From contig OZ035964.1 in NCBI GenBank assembly GCA_964034945.1, positions 3,004,607 through 3,068,606 of the forward strand: a stretch of DNA of 64,000 bases. Reading direction: 5' to 3'. Each line of letters starts with the position of its first letter. The stretch's first letter is position 1. The notes beneath the pieces are model-generated. The model searched no databases. It was not told the origin of the DNA and was given only the letters and a program-made list of their open reading frames with translations. The translations under genes and the position numbers were made by a program. Shown in pieces: positions 11,813 through 23,700 of this stretch. Source of the DNA: Chrysopilus asiliformis. Its lineage: Eukaryota; Arthropoda; Insecta; Diptera; Rhagionidae.

Positions 11813-12930
11813 CACTCTATATTCGTAACGTATCTGTTACGTATCTGCCACTAGAAATGTGTATAATATAGTGACAGTTACGTGGCATACGCCAGAGAAA
11901 TTTTTCTCTTTGTTTTGGCGACCTAATTTGCTCACCAACAAGCGAAAATTTTGGCTGAATCGCTCCACCGGAATCTAAGCAAGCATTTTTGCTCAATCGA
12001 CCGGGAGAGGATTTCCGTAGGGTTTTTGTTTACAATTTCTTATGTGAGTAGATCTGAACGAAATTAATGCCAGCTGACTCGCTCATGAGGGAGTTTGGAG
12101 TCCTCTATTTTTACTTTCTTAATCTAATGAAAGTTTTCTCTCACAATTTTAAAATATCGGTAAATTCCGTTGAGTTAAATCTCAAGATTTTAGCAATCTT
12201 CTGTTTGGCAACGACCATACCACCATACCACATGCTGAAAATACTGCCTATCGTCCTTCTCTTCAATCTTCTGTAAGTATAAATAAGAAAAAACATGAAT
12301 AACTGTTTTTAGAGGCATAATCCAGCATAAAGAATTTTTTCTCCCCCTTATTTTTTACTTCAACACAGAAAATATGTATGAATATTAGCAAAAAAAAGCG
12401 AACATCCAAAGACACTATGTGAATCTTTTTACTTATAAATAGACGTTTTAAAAAATATTTAAAAATATAAATATTATAGTAAATGTTTATATATAAATAT
12501 ATAAATATATGAATATGTATATTTAATTAAAAAAAAACTACTAAAAATAAATGAAATCGTTAACAGAACCTTTTTTATATATATTTGAATATAATTACTT
12601 GCATAAATATAATATAATGAGTAAATAAAATTTAAAAGAAAGTAACTAAAAAAATGAGGAATATGTATTATCATCATATTGACATTGTTAATATTATCGC
12701 ACAAAATGTATGATATATATATACAAAAAAAATTATGATATTAAAAGAATTGAAAGCTGATCCAAAACTAATGTTAGGTTATGTATGATATCGACATTTT
12801 TTTTTTCTTTGTTTGTTTGTCATTTTAGCCAATTCTAGTTTAATTTGTTAGTGTCCTTCTAGAAATCTATTTTTCCACTAGTACTAATTTAAAAAAAATA
12901 ATAATACTTTCACTGGATTTATCAGGTTCA
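11813..12930. other. Intergenic, no gene seen
   Basis: A short methionine-initiated frame at about 12067-12276 lacks any recognisable domain and sits in AT-rich sequence with runs of TATAAATA. I treat it as chance. Confidence 0.4.
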
Positions 12931-13110
12931 GGGGTTGTTCATGAAATACGTCACACATTCGGGGGGAAGAGCCTCTGTATAATAATACTTTCACTGGATT
13001 TATCAGGTTCAGGGGTTGTTCTCTGTGATTGTGCAATACAACAAACCGTAAAAAAGTTTGACGAGACGGGAAGGATGTAAAAATTTTCGTCATATATTTT
13101 ATGAACAGCC
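12931..13110. mobile_element. MITE with GGGGTTGTTCATGAAATACGT ends
   Basis: The left end GGGGTTGTTCATGAAATACG pairs with the right end TATTTTATGAACAGCC. This matches a widespread insect MITE type whose ends read like GGGGCTGTCCATAAATTACGTCA. A 42-bp direct repeat (12899-12940 and 12980-13021, offset 81 bp) overlaps the left end. Other copies in the window are 25590-25688 (right end only) and 55855-56002. Confidence 0.7.
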
Positions 13111-13171
13111 AAAATTTAGAAATTTTCCTCCTACAACTTGTTTTATTTAAGAAACTACTTACCTAATATTA

Positions 13172-13725
13172 CTAGGGTGGCCATATTTATTTCGGATTAA
13201 TCCGGGACACGATGAGTGGTGGGTGATGGGGGGAGGGTGGGGTTGGCTGAAACGACACACTAACAAAACAACATATTTTAAATAGAAAAAGAACAACTTT
13301 TTTGTGGAAAAATAATAGATGTGCGCCGCAGGCGAAAACTTTAAAATTGAATGCGGCGCAATGCTACACGGTCTCAAACAGAGCCCAACTCAATTTTTCG
13401 CTCTCTTCACATTCTACAAATAATCGCAAGGAAAATCATAAAAAAAACGCCAAAAGAGAAACGCGCCGCATGCGAATTTTTTAAAATACCTGCGCCCCTT
13501 GTGGAAAATCTTTGAAAAAATGCACCGCAGACGAGAAAAAAAATGTAATTTACAGCAACTCCAGCCGATGTTAGTATTTTTTATGGATATTTAGTGATAG
13601 TTTTTTCTACTGTTTAATAAATTATAGCAGTAAATTGAAAAATCCGTGACATAAGGTTAGTTTCCGGGACAACCTGCCTAAATCCGGGTCTGTCCCGATG
13701 AATCCGGGACGTATGGTCACCCTAG
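13172..13725. mobile_element. 554-bp CGCCGCAG element, best-preserved ends
   Basis: The ends are CTAGGGTGGCCATA and TATGGTCACCCTAG. Internal blocks are ATTAATCCGGGACACGATGA, GTGCGCCGCAGG, ACGCGCCGCATG and GAATCCGGGACGTATGG. Its length matches the copy at 2695-3247. It is non-coding. Confidence 0.8.
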
Positions 13726-13733
13726 TTATTACC

Positions 13734-13860
13734 CAACCAGTATTTATGTCAACGGTGACGTTAGCGGCTGAAATACAGTGGAACCTCTATCTTTTCGTTC
13801 GCCTAGCGCTTTCGATAGCGATGAAAGTTTCACTCTATGTCAACGGTTAACATCACAATT
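13734..13860. mobile_element. Composite of short MITE ends
   Basis: CCAGTATTTATGTCAACGGT at the left and TATGTCAACGGTTAACATCA at the right belong to the family at 20961-21051. Between them is ACAGTGGAACCTCTATC, which looks like a pogo/Tigger-type Tc1/mariner end. Confidence 0.5.
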
Positions 13861-14708
13861 AACATACACGAGCAGCTTACATTTTCAAGCGTTTTGTCAG
13901 GGTCAGTGGCAGTGGCGTAGAAAGGGTAGATACCGTCCATGGGCGAATATTGAAATTTGCCGCAATTAATAAAAAAAATTTCATTGAGAATTTCGAAACT
14001 TGCCTGTTTGGTGGTGGGTTTAAACATTGGTAACCAGCTAGAAGTTTGCCGGCGGAAATTTTGAAGATTTTTGTTGTAGGGGCGCGTCGTACAACATGTT
14101 ATGGTCATTCCCTTTTTTGTGATTCTTCATGAAAATGTTGAGCCATTTGCTGTAAATGATATATAAAAAGTAGGGGCAGGTAAACCATTGATTCTTAATT
14201 ATAAGAAAAAAAAAATACCGGTAAGGTTCAAATTTGGCCGTGCCAATTTCTATTTTTCGAAACGTTGTTTTTGAGAAAATGGCGTTTAAATTTTCAAGTT
14301 ATTTCGGAAACTCTCCAAATTCGACGGCACACATGACTTTAAAATCGCATAGCTTTGTCAATTTTCATCCCATCAACTAAATATCTTGACAGAAGTCGAA
14401 ATGTTGTACTTTAAGAATATGCATAAAATCGATTTCTGCAAACTTTGCAGGTAGGTATAACTCCTAAAGAACAAAAATCGTTTAGGTTGAGAGTAAAAAA
14501 TTAAATCTTTTACATAAATATTTATATGTAATTTAAGCGAATAACCATAAACTTAAAGAAAAAAAACATACAGAAAAACCTAGCAGATCCCTGTCCTTCT
14601 CTCCTGTTGCCATCTCTTTTACTTGACATTTCCCGTTGATTTTGTTTATTTGACTTCATTTTTGCCCTTATTTTCACTTACCGTTTCCCACTAAATTTCC
14701 CCGATTTA

Positions 14709-15080
14709 TGCTACATTTACACGAATGACAAATTTGTCATTTTTTTCTTGTCATTATGTAAATGGCATAATTTTTGTAATTTTTTCTGTCAGAAAATGTC
14801 AATCTCTCATAAAAGAATGAACTTGTCCATTCTTTTATGCCAGATTGTCATTCGTGCAAACGCAATATTAGTTATGACAAAAGTTGAATACTAAAGTTGT
14901 CATAACTAATATTGCGTTTGCACGAATGACAATCTGGCATAAAAGAATGGACAAGTTCATTCTTTTATGAGAGATTGACATTTTCTGATAGAAAAAATTA
15001 CAAAAATTATGCCATTTACACGGGAATTAACATAATGACAAGAAAAAAATGACAAATTTGTCATTCGTGTAAATGTAGCA
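14709..15080. mobile_element. Near-perfect palindromic MITE, TTA target duplication
   Basis: The two arms, each about 175-190 bp, are almost exact reverse complements, from TGCTACATTTACACGAATGA at the left to its complement at the right. The only sizeable difference is a 12-bp insertion in the right arm near 15020. The trinucleotide TTA flanks both sides (14706-14708 and 15081-15083). A 3-bp TTA duplication is the hallmark of PIF/Harbinger elements; the assignment rests on that alone. The unpaired centre is only about 15 nt. Confidence 0.85.
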
Positions 15081-15083
15081 TTA

Positions 15084-18000
15084 GTTGTTCCTTTCCGTGA
15101 CAAATTAAATGACAAAACTGCCCGCCATCTTGACTTATTAAACCGAATGCGTGGCGGAGCCATCTTTTTATTCTTATGTCAGTCTGTCAGTTTGTCTGTC
15201 CGTGTACAAGATTTTTCAAAAACTAGTCAAGCTAGAGCCATGAAATTTTGCAGGCGTTTTTGGTCCTGGAATGGGACGATCCTACTTTTGGTGAAAATCC
15301 GTTATCCGAAAGTAACCCAAATGGCTGCTTTTTAATTGCTATTTAATCCGAAACTACGCGATTTTCAATAGTCATGTATGACAAAAGTTCAAGACAGTGG
15401 TTCATTGTATAAAAAATTGAAGAGAATAATATTTGCTGCAGTTTTTTTCTTTTACTGTTATCCGCTATCTTTTATCGTTATTAAAATATTTTCCTTAGAA
15501 GGTAAAGATTTAGGTTTTTCCGAAATGCTTGCAAACTAATGATTTTATCAAGAAAGCATTAAAAAGAATATTTAAAGATATTAAACTTCTTAATATCTTC
15601 ACCGTTCATCGATATCCTTTACCGTTATTGAGATATTTCAGATTTTGCAAAAAAAAAATGTTTTTTTATATAAACTATTTTCTTGCCGGGTTGTAGTGGA
15701 AATTGCGGAGGAACACAGATTTTGTATAACAAAGCTATTCATGCAATATAAAGAAAACACTATTTTCGTCGGGATCGCACTTTTGGATGATTTCAAGCAA
15801 AACCAAAGTTTCGGACTGAGAGGATGTGCAACTGCGAACAGTTCTTACATCGGTCCCGACCCATGCTATTGTGTTCTTTTTAATTAATAATCTAACTAAG
15901 GTTACATTAATTTAGGCATTCGGCTTAAAGAATGTGTTATTTAAAATGATTTGGAAGTCTGAAAGTACCAGACACAACTTCCGTTTGGACACTTTTTTCG
16001 CAAATCTGAGTGAATTGTCTCTGGCTTACCAAACACAGGAAAATCCACTATTGTTATGGAGTCATAGGGGTACATCCTCGATCGACTAGCAAAATCGCAA
16101 ACAGCGACTAAAAAACATGGCGGTTTTGCGATTGCCTTACCGTTGATAATCATATTCACGGCAGCAGTCGCAAGTTAGCCATATTTTCCGATTCCGCACT
16201 TGTGCTGAATTTTAATAACATAACCTACAATATTTTGACGATCTTCTTTGCATATTTTAATTGACCCTGATGATGATACAAAATATTCAGACTAATGAGT
16301 TTAAAAAGAATATCCAGAGAAGACCGTTAAAACATGATTTAATATATGCAAAGAACAACGATAAGTTTTCATCGAGGTTACGTTCGCTGTTGACTTGATT
16401 GGCGGCAGCCTTTTTGCGATAGCAAATTTTACTAGCGATTTCGCTCTCGTGCGAGATCCAAATGCGTCGATGATGACATTTATGGAAATTTCGCTCGCAA
16501 CTTTTACTTGCGAAATTAAAGCCTCAACCACAATTACGCGTTCCTGCGTGCGGCACCCACGCGGTGAAGGTAAAAACTACGCATTTATATGAGTAAATGT
16601 ATAATTGCGCGTTGCTCAAACGCGTTGCCGCGTCCCTGTCGCGTCAGTTTCTACTTTTAGATGCGGTGGCAACTACTAGATGCCAAAACAAAATCATGCC
16701 GCTCGCACGGACGTATGTTCCTGGTTCTATCTTAAAGAATGAATTGAGAAATTAAAGAATGCAATTTTTTATTTGAAGTTTCTTGCATACTTTTTGATTA
16801 GTGTCTACCCAAAAAAAAATCTACGCTTCGCCACTGCGTTTCACATAAAAAAAAAGTTTGAATCAATGATGATAAAATAATTTGAATTTAAAGAAAGAAA
16901 AAAAAACAACATAATAATAATAAGAATCATTGAAGAGAAAATATAATAAACGAATTTTACTTTTGCCTAAAGAAAAAAAAACTATTATAAAATTAATTAG
17001 TAAATTACATTGCATTAAGAAATTAAATGGAAACAGAAGGAAGTATGAAAAAAAATCGTTTAAAATATATTATATATACATTTAGATATTATTAAAAAAG
17101 GATAGAGAATCCATGAATATAATAAATCAAATACTTATATAAAATATTTTTATTAACTATATATAAATACAAAAAAAAATATACAAAAAATAGTAAATGA
17201 AAATAAAAGAGATTATAAACAAATTTTTATTAGACACAAATATGTGAAAAAAAAAAACAAAAGAAATTTTTTTCTTCTTGCTAATAAATTTAATTATCAG
17301 CTAAATTATTGAAAACAAGAACAATTTTTAAAAAGCTTTGAACGCCTTGAACATATTTTATAATATTAAAGATTTAATTAAAAAAAATTTAAAAAAGTAT
17401 ATATATATTATAATAACATAAATTAAAAAAAAAGTAATACTTAAATGAATATAAAATTTTTCAAAGAAAATTTTTGCCTTTGATTTTTTCGCTTCTTTGC
17501 AAAATAACTAAGATTTTTCCTCAATTTTTCTTTTCCATTTCTTTCTTACTAAATTTTAGTTAAGAATTTTTTCAAATAAAATCAAATCTATAAGTATAGT
17601 TTTTCCATTTTCTCAATTTCAATTTTGATCAAAATCTATACACATATATAAACATGCAAGGACAAGAAAAAAAAAAGAAAATAAGAAGAAGAAAACGAAC
17701 AAACAAACAAACAAAACATGTGAAAAAAGAAAGTTCATTTAATACTTTCAGTTGAAGTGATTTTAACTGAAAGAAGAAGAAAAAAAAAACAAAAACATAA
17801 CGGTGAGAACCGATTTTAGATGTGTAAAAGCTTCACAACAGGACTCTTTAACAATTTCCAAAGAAATATTTGTAATAAAAATATAAAAATAAAACAAAAG
17901 ATGAGGCAACAGAAATATGTGTATGCATACCAAAATATTATTAAAAAAAAAAACAAAAAAACAAAAAAAAACTTATAAGTAATAAATGAAAAAAAATGAT

Positions 18001-18690
18001 TCAATAAAATAAATTATTTGAATGGTATGATATTTGTATAAATTAAATTACGAATAAAACAAATATGAAAAAAAAATCATGGACATTTTTTTCTACAGTT
18101 TTACGATAATTCAAAAACTATTAATTATAGAAATAGCAGGGCAACGGGTTTCTTATTTTTCCATAAAAACCTACTGTTTTTGATTAACCCGCAAGCAGCA
18201 TGGCAAAACTTGCCCTGCATATGAAATAGACGCTTTTATTCAGTCACTCTTACAGGAAATTACAAAAGTTTATCTCTCTCTGGTTTTCTGATTTTTTCCG
18301 TCAGGTAAGCAAGTCTGCTGTATGTAGGATTGCCAACCCGGTCACTGTCCTCTATCTAAGGGCGTGCGGGGATATTTTTGTTTCTTGGAAGGGCCAATGG
18401 AAAAAAAGCAGTCTCCCAGACCCATTCGAAAAATTCCCCGCGGATGCTTTAAATGGAACAAAATGTCTGGATCAAAGCAACCTTAGCCGTATGGAGATTA
18501 CGCTTTAGCTGCGTTCACGACCCATGTAAAAATCACTGTGCAGTAATGCGGAATGTTTGCAGCTACACAAGCTTTCGGTCCGAAGTGAATTTCGCGTGCA
18601 AATTCTGACCAAAATATCCGCTAGGTTTCTAAAGTTTGCTGTATTCGCCAATAGATCAGTTTCAAGCTTTTAAGCTTAGAATGAATTGTT
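15084..18690. other. Intergenic, repeat remnants, no gene seen
   Basis: A TCTGTCAGTTTGTCTGTCCG block followed by ATGAAATTTTGCAGGCG (about 15178-15255) is a dispersed motif also found near 34900, 35630 and 37140. A locally GC-rich stretch at about 16380-16700 stands out against AT-rich surroundings and contains short repeated phrases such as TTTGCGATAGCAAATTTTACTAGCG. I could not assign it. From 16.8 to 18.1 kb the sequence is very AT-rich simple DNA. Confidence 0.45.
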
Positions 18691-18894
18691 ACGGGAAACT
18701 AAGCTTTTGTCACGGAATTATGCAATCTAGTATTTTGTAATTTCCCAACATTTTCGCCTACGGAGTAATTTCTTTATTTTTCGCATTTTTCCAAAAAATT
18801 ATTGCGGTATGAATGTGAGTATTATTAGGTTGCGTAAAACCTACTTGCAAAAAGAGAAACAAAAAAAAAAAACAAAAGAAAACCTACAATTGCC

Positions 18895-20110
18895 AGGGGG
18901 CCAATCGTAAAATAATCTATATGAGGACACACAAAATTTTTATTTAAAAAAAATCATTTATGTGGGGAGAGGGAAGAAGGAGTGGTTCGATTGGATTTTG
19001 AACTTTCACAAAAAGAAGTCCGAATTCGGTTCTTCTTTTTCTTTTGACATCGAATGCTTACAGGATTAGGCGAAACATCAGCAGAGGGAGTAGGAGACAA
19101 GCCAAGAGCCCGGGAGGGAGGCAGGGGGAGGGGAAGTTTGCAGAAATGATTTACTGTCGATGATTTTTTGTGCAGATTCCATTTCACAATCAATGTGAAA
19201 TGTCAAAACCCAGCATTGAAAAAATTATGATTTTATGTATTTATGTTGATAGAAAGGACAAAATTTATTGGAATTTTATATTTTGTTACCATTTCCCAAC
19301 ATTTCGTAGTAAATAGTCAGTTTAATATTTTGAAAATTTTTGAAATTTTTCGAAAAAATCTCAAGAAAATTTCAAGTTTTGAGACTTTTTTTTTCAAATA
19401 AAAAACTCCACGGTTTCAGGAAAACCAAAAATCACACATCCTCTAGGACCCTTTTGTCTGTCAAAAACTATTTTCCGTGAGTCGATAGACCAAAAATTAC
19501 CGGAGAAAGGACCAGTTTTCCGAATTTATATCCTTCATAATTGTGTTCTTTATTTCTCGAAAACGGCTCAAAGGATTTTCATGAAATTCGAATTCTTATG
19601 GTTTTCGGGGACGAGGAATCGATATCCGGTGTCCTTTTTGGGGAAAAAAGGATTTTTCAAGGACCTCGTCCTTGTATCGCCCAAACCATACCGCCCTCCA
19701 CAAAAAGGACACCAGATATCAACTCTCCGTCCCCGATAACCTATAAATTCTGAATTTCAGCCCGATCGGAGGACTTGAATTTTTCGTCCTTAAAAAAAGT
19801 GCAGGGGTCCCCCTGCGATTTTTTCGAATTTTTGACACGTCTCCGATTTTGCTGAAATTTGATATAGGGGGGTTTTTAAGGCCCCTGATTAAGAATCCGT
19901 TGTCCGTTTTTCGATATCACCAATCGTTTGGTCGGTGCGGGGGGATGGAGGTGTCTCATGAAAAATTGAATTTTCACAAAAATGACACCGGATTAGGCTC
20001 ACCTTTCGTCTTTTTAATCGAATTCTTACAGGATTAGGCGGGACATCAGTAGAAGAAATAGGAGTTATGCCAAGAGGAAGATGGGGGAGGGGGGAAGGAA
20101 TGAGTAACTT
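18895..20110. repeat. Dispersed ~1.2-kb repeat family, copy a
   Basis: It starts in TGCCAGGGGGCCAATCG followed by GAGGACACACAAAATTT. It runs through a purine-rich GGGAGGG tract, the phrase CCGTGAGTCGATAGACCAAA, and a strong inverted repeat (19605-19643 with 19699-19736). It ends near GGGGGAGGGGGGAAGG. Related copies are at 22475-22930, 24530-25530, 29740-31135 and 52760-53585. No open reading frame is conserved between copies. The class is unknown. Confidence 0.75.
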
Positions 20111-20676
20111 TTGTTTATTTATTTATTTTTGCATTAGAACACTTCAGCTAAAAAAAATAAAACATTTGATCTGAAGTTGCATTGTCACCCTCTCTCCAGC
20201 TAACTTTTAACCAACTTCGATACGGCTTTCGTCAATATTTAGGAAATCCCTCTAGCAACCATTTTATAGTTTCATTATATTAGACATCCTTTCTTCTTAC
20301 CCCTTTTTCTGTTATCTCCTGAATTAAGGAAATGATTTCGAAGCAGCTTTCGCCAGTATGTAGACACTTTCTCTAGCACTCGCTGAATAGTTCAACACAA
20401 TCACTGCCTTTATCATCTGAGCCGCTTTTCCGCTATCATCTGATCGGCTGAGACGTTTTCGATACAAAAGCTGTTTGCTAGTCTGATTGTATGTACAACC
20501 ATGAGGTATTATGTTGCTAAAAGGTTCCCAAATTTTTCTAAAATTGTGTATTAAAATCCAAAAATATTTCGAGGGGAAAGAGAGGACGAATACTTTATTT
20601 AACCACAAATTAAATTCAAATTTGTGAAAGAGTACAACTTTTTCGAAACACGAAACGATTTTAAATAAAATTCAAT

Positions 20677-20682
20677 TTTATT
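20677..20682 (-). promoter_or_regulatory. Eaat poly(A) signal candidate
   Basis: AATAAA on the minus strand lies about 42 nt downstream of the Eaat stop codon. A second AATAAA is near 20592. Confidence 0.55.
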
Positions 20683-20723
20683 AAAAACAAATAGCACACT
20701 CTAAAAAATCTAAAACAAAAAAA

Positions 20724-23700
20724 TTACAGCCTTTGGCATTCATCAATAGATCCATTTTCAATAATTGTTGTTGATTTCGTCTTTTCGTCTTCCATTTCAA
20801 AAGCGATATTCTTCTTATTCGGTTGTAATTCATTTCGACTATAATGAGCAACAATACCAGCCCCAAAGGAATCGCCAAGGACATTAATTACAGTACGAAC
20901 ACGATCACTATTGAGTAGATTAATTAAATAATGTTGAGAATGAGTATTAGAATAAACTAGGCAGTATTTATGATAACCGTGACGTTAGCAATTCACATAT
21001 GTTGTGTGAACACATGTCAACCGTTAACCTCACAGTTGACATAAATGCTGCACAGTTGACATAAAAATCAGCGGAGGGCAATAGAGAAACTTACAGTAGC
21101 CAATCAACAGCAATAATTAGAGAGACATCTTCGGCAGGTAAGCCGATCGTGTCAAGGACCATCACCATTGTTACAAGGCCAGCTTGCGGTATACCAGCTG
21201 CTCCAATACTAGCTGCTGTTGCCGTAATGCTATAAGAAATTTAAAAAAAAAATTACCAAAATTGTTTGCAAAAAAATGGAAGAGTTGTCCATAAAATTCT
21301 TAAATTTGGCACTTCTCGAGCTCCTCCCGTCCTTAATATCCTTGATTTTGTTTTTTCACTTTAGAAATTTCTCACCTGATTGCTACTATATTCCCAAAAG
21401 TCAATTCCAATCCATGTAACTGAGCAATAAAAATCGCTGCAACAGCTTCGTAAAGTGCAGTCCCATCCATATTAATTGTGGCGCCAATTGGCAAAACGAA
21501 ACGAGAAACACGCGAATCTATCCCGTTTTTTTGCTCTAAACATTGAATTGTCACCGGAAGTGTCGCAGAACTGTCAAATCAAAAGTAAAACAAAAGAATC
21601 ATATGCTTTATGCAAGCTACAGAAAGACTTTAAAAGCAAAACAAAAATTTATATTACAAAATTATACCTTGATGATGTACCAAAAGCCGTTGCCATAGCT
21701 TGGCCCATATTCGCTATAAAACTGTATGGATTCTTGCGAACAAGCATAAAATAAATTAATGGCAGTACAATTAGACCATGTGCTAAAATACCGCATGTCA
21801 CTGTTAAAAAATATAAGCCCAATTTTCCAATCACGTCTGACAGATCTTCCATTTCGATTAATTTGGATGATATTAAAAATAATATACCAATCGGTGATAG
21901 CCATATAATCCAGCTAGTTATCTTCATTATAATTGAATTTAATTCGTTGAAAAATGTGATTATTAATTTACATTCATTTTTTGATGAGCTACTGCTTAAC
22001 GCTATGCCAAATATCGTTGATGCAACCACAAGACCAAGAATATTCATTCCACTAACATATTCACCACTTATGAGCCATTGATTTAAATCTGTTGGAAATT
22101 TAAGAAGAAAATATCTTTTATAAATATCACATGACTTTCTTATACAGAATACACGTCATTGCGTAATTTGCACTATAATTTCGGTGAGAATGCTTGTCGG
22201 AATAGCCGTGATGGTCTCGGATTTAAAAATGTTGTCCCGACGTCCCGGGAAACTAAACTTTTGCCACGGAATTATGCAATCTAACATTTGTAATTTCTTA
22301 ATCACCAAAAAAAAACCGTCCTTGAGACTCAAATATTTTCGCCTGCGGAGCAGTTTCGGTAGAAATTACTGCCCCTAGCGCATTTTTCCAAAAAAGAAAC
22401 AGAAAAAATGTCCTTGCGGTATGATTGTTACGGTATGATTGAGAAAACTTAAAAAAATATGAGAAGTACTACAATTGCCATAGGGTAAATCGTCAAATAC
22501 TCTATATGAGGACACACAAAATTTTTATTTAAAAAAATCCATTTGTGCGAGGAGAGGGAAGAAGGAGTGGTTTGATTGGATTTTGATTTATGGTCCGGTT
22601 ATGTAAAATCATATTTTAAATGCTCTCCTGTTTCCTTTTAAATCGAATCCATACAGGATAAGACGCGACATCAGCACAAGGAGTAGAAAACCGGAGAGAG
22701 GAGGAATGATTTACTTCCGGTGCCTTTTTTTACCAATTCCATTTCACAATCAATGAGAAATGTAAAAACCCAGATTTTAGAAAATTATGATTTTATGTTT
22801 TTATGCTGGTAGAAATAGCAAAATTAATTGGGATTTTGTATTTTGTGACAATTTCCCAACATTTTGTAAAAAAAAATTGTAAAAATTTCATTTCATTTTT
22901 CAAATTTTTTTTCGGTAAATTTCAATGAATTCGGCAAATAATTAATTTCAATTATTTTTCTCCTTCGGTTTTGGAGCGCAACCCTGAAATTCGATAAGAC
23001 AAATAAAAGAGATTCGTAATCAGAATTTCAAGTGAAAAGACCGAGCAGCTAAAAAAGATTATCAAGAGACTAAAATTTTAGAATTCTCGTTCGGTTTTTG
23101 GTATCATTTTCAGTTTTGCATGCGGATTATCCGAGGAGCTACCGGCAAACTCCATCCTATCAATAATTGCCGATAATTTATATTTTAACGGCTAAAAGAC
23201 ATTTTTCAACTGGAATCGAACTTTTGATATCTTCATTTGTAAGTCCAAAAATTAAAAATTATCAATATTTTAATATTTTTGCATGTAATACATAAATCCC
23301 TTTGATATTCGTGACTTAAAATGTCCCTTTCGGTCTTAAAATTCCCTTTTTGTCAAGTGAATTCTGTACTTCAAGTGAATTCAGCAGAAGGAGCACGAGC
23401 CGAGTTGAGCCAAGGGGAGGGGGGAAGTTGAGGAAACGTTTCACTTTCGGTAACTTTATACTGATTTATTGTACAATCAATGGAAAAACCAGATTTTAAT
23501 AAATGATTTTATGTATTTATGCTGGTAGAAATGGCAAAATTAATTGCAATTTTGTATTTTGTGACCATTTTCCAACATTTTGTAGTAAATTTTATTCTAA
23601 AATTTCGATTTTGTAAATTTTTGAAATGAAAGAAATCGTATTTCAAATTTTTCTTCGTTAAATTTCAATAAATTCGGAAATAACGTCGGCAACCCTAAAA

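Noticed and set aside
15941..16159. 72-codon minus frame (MNMIINGKAIAKPPCF...)
   Set aside because: It has no recognisable domain, splice context or copy elsewhere. I could not support a gene.
20681..20884. 67-codon minus frame overlapping the last Eaat exon
   Set aside because: It is out of phase with the conserved [12 protein letters not shown] reading.
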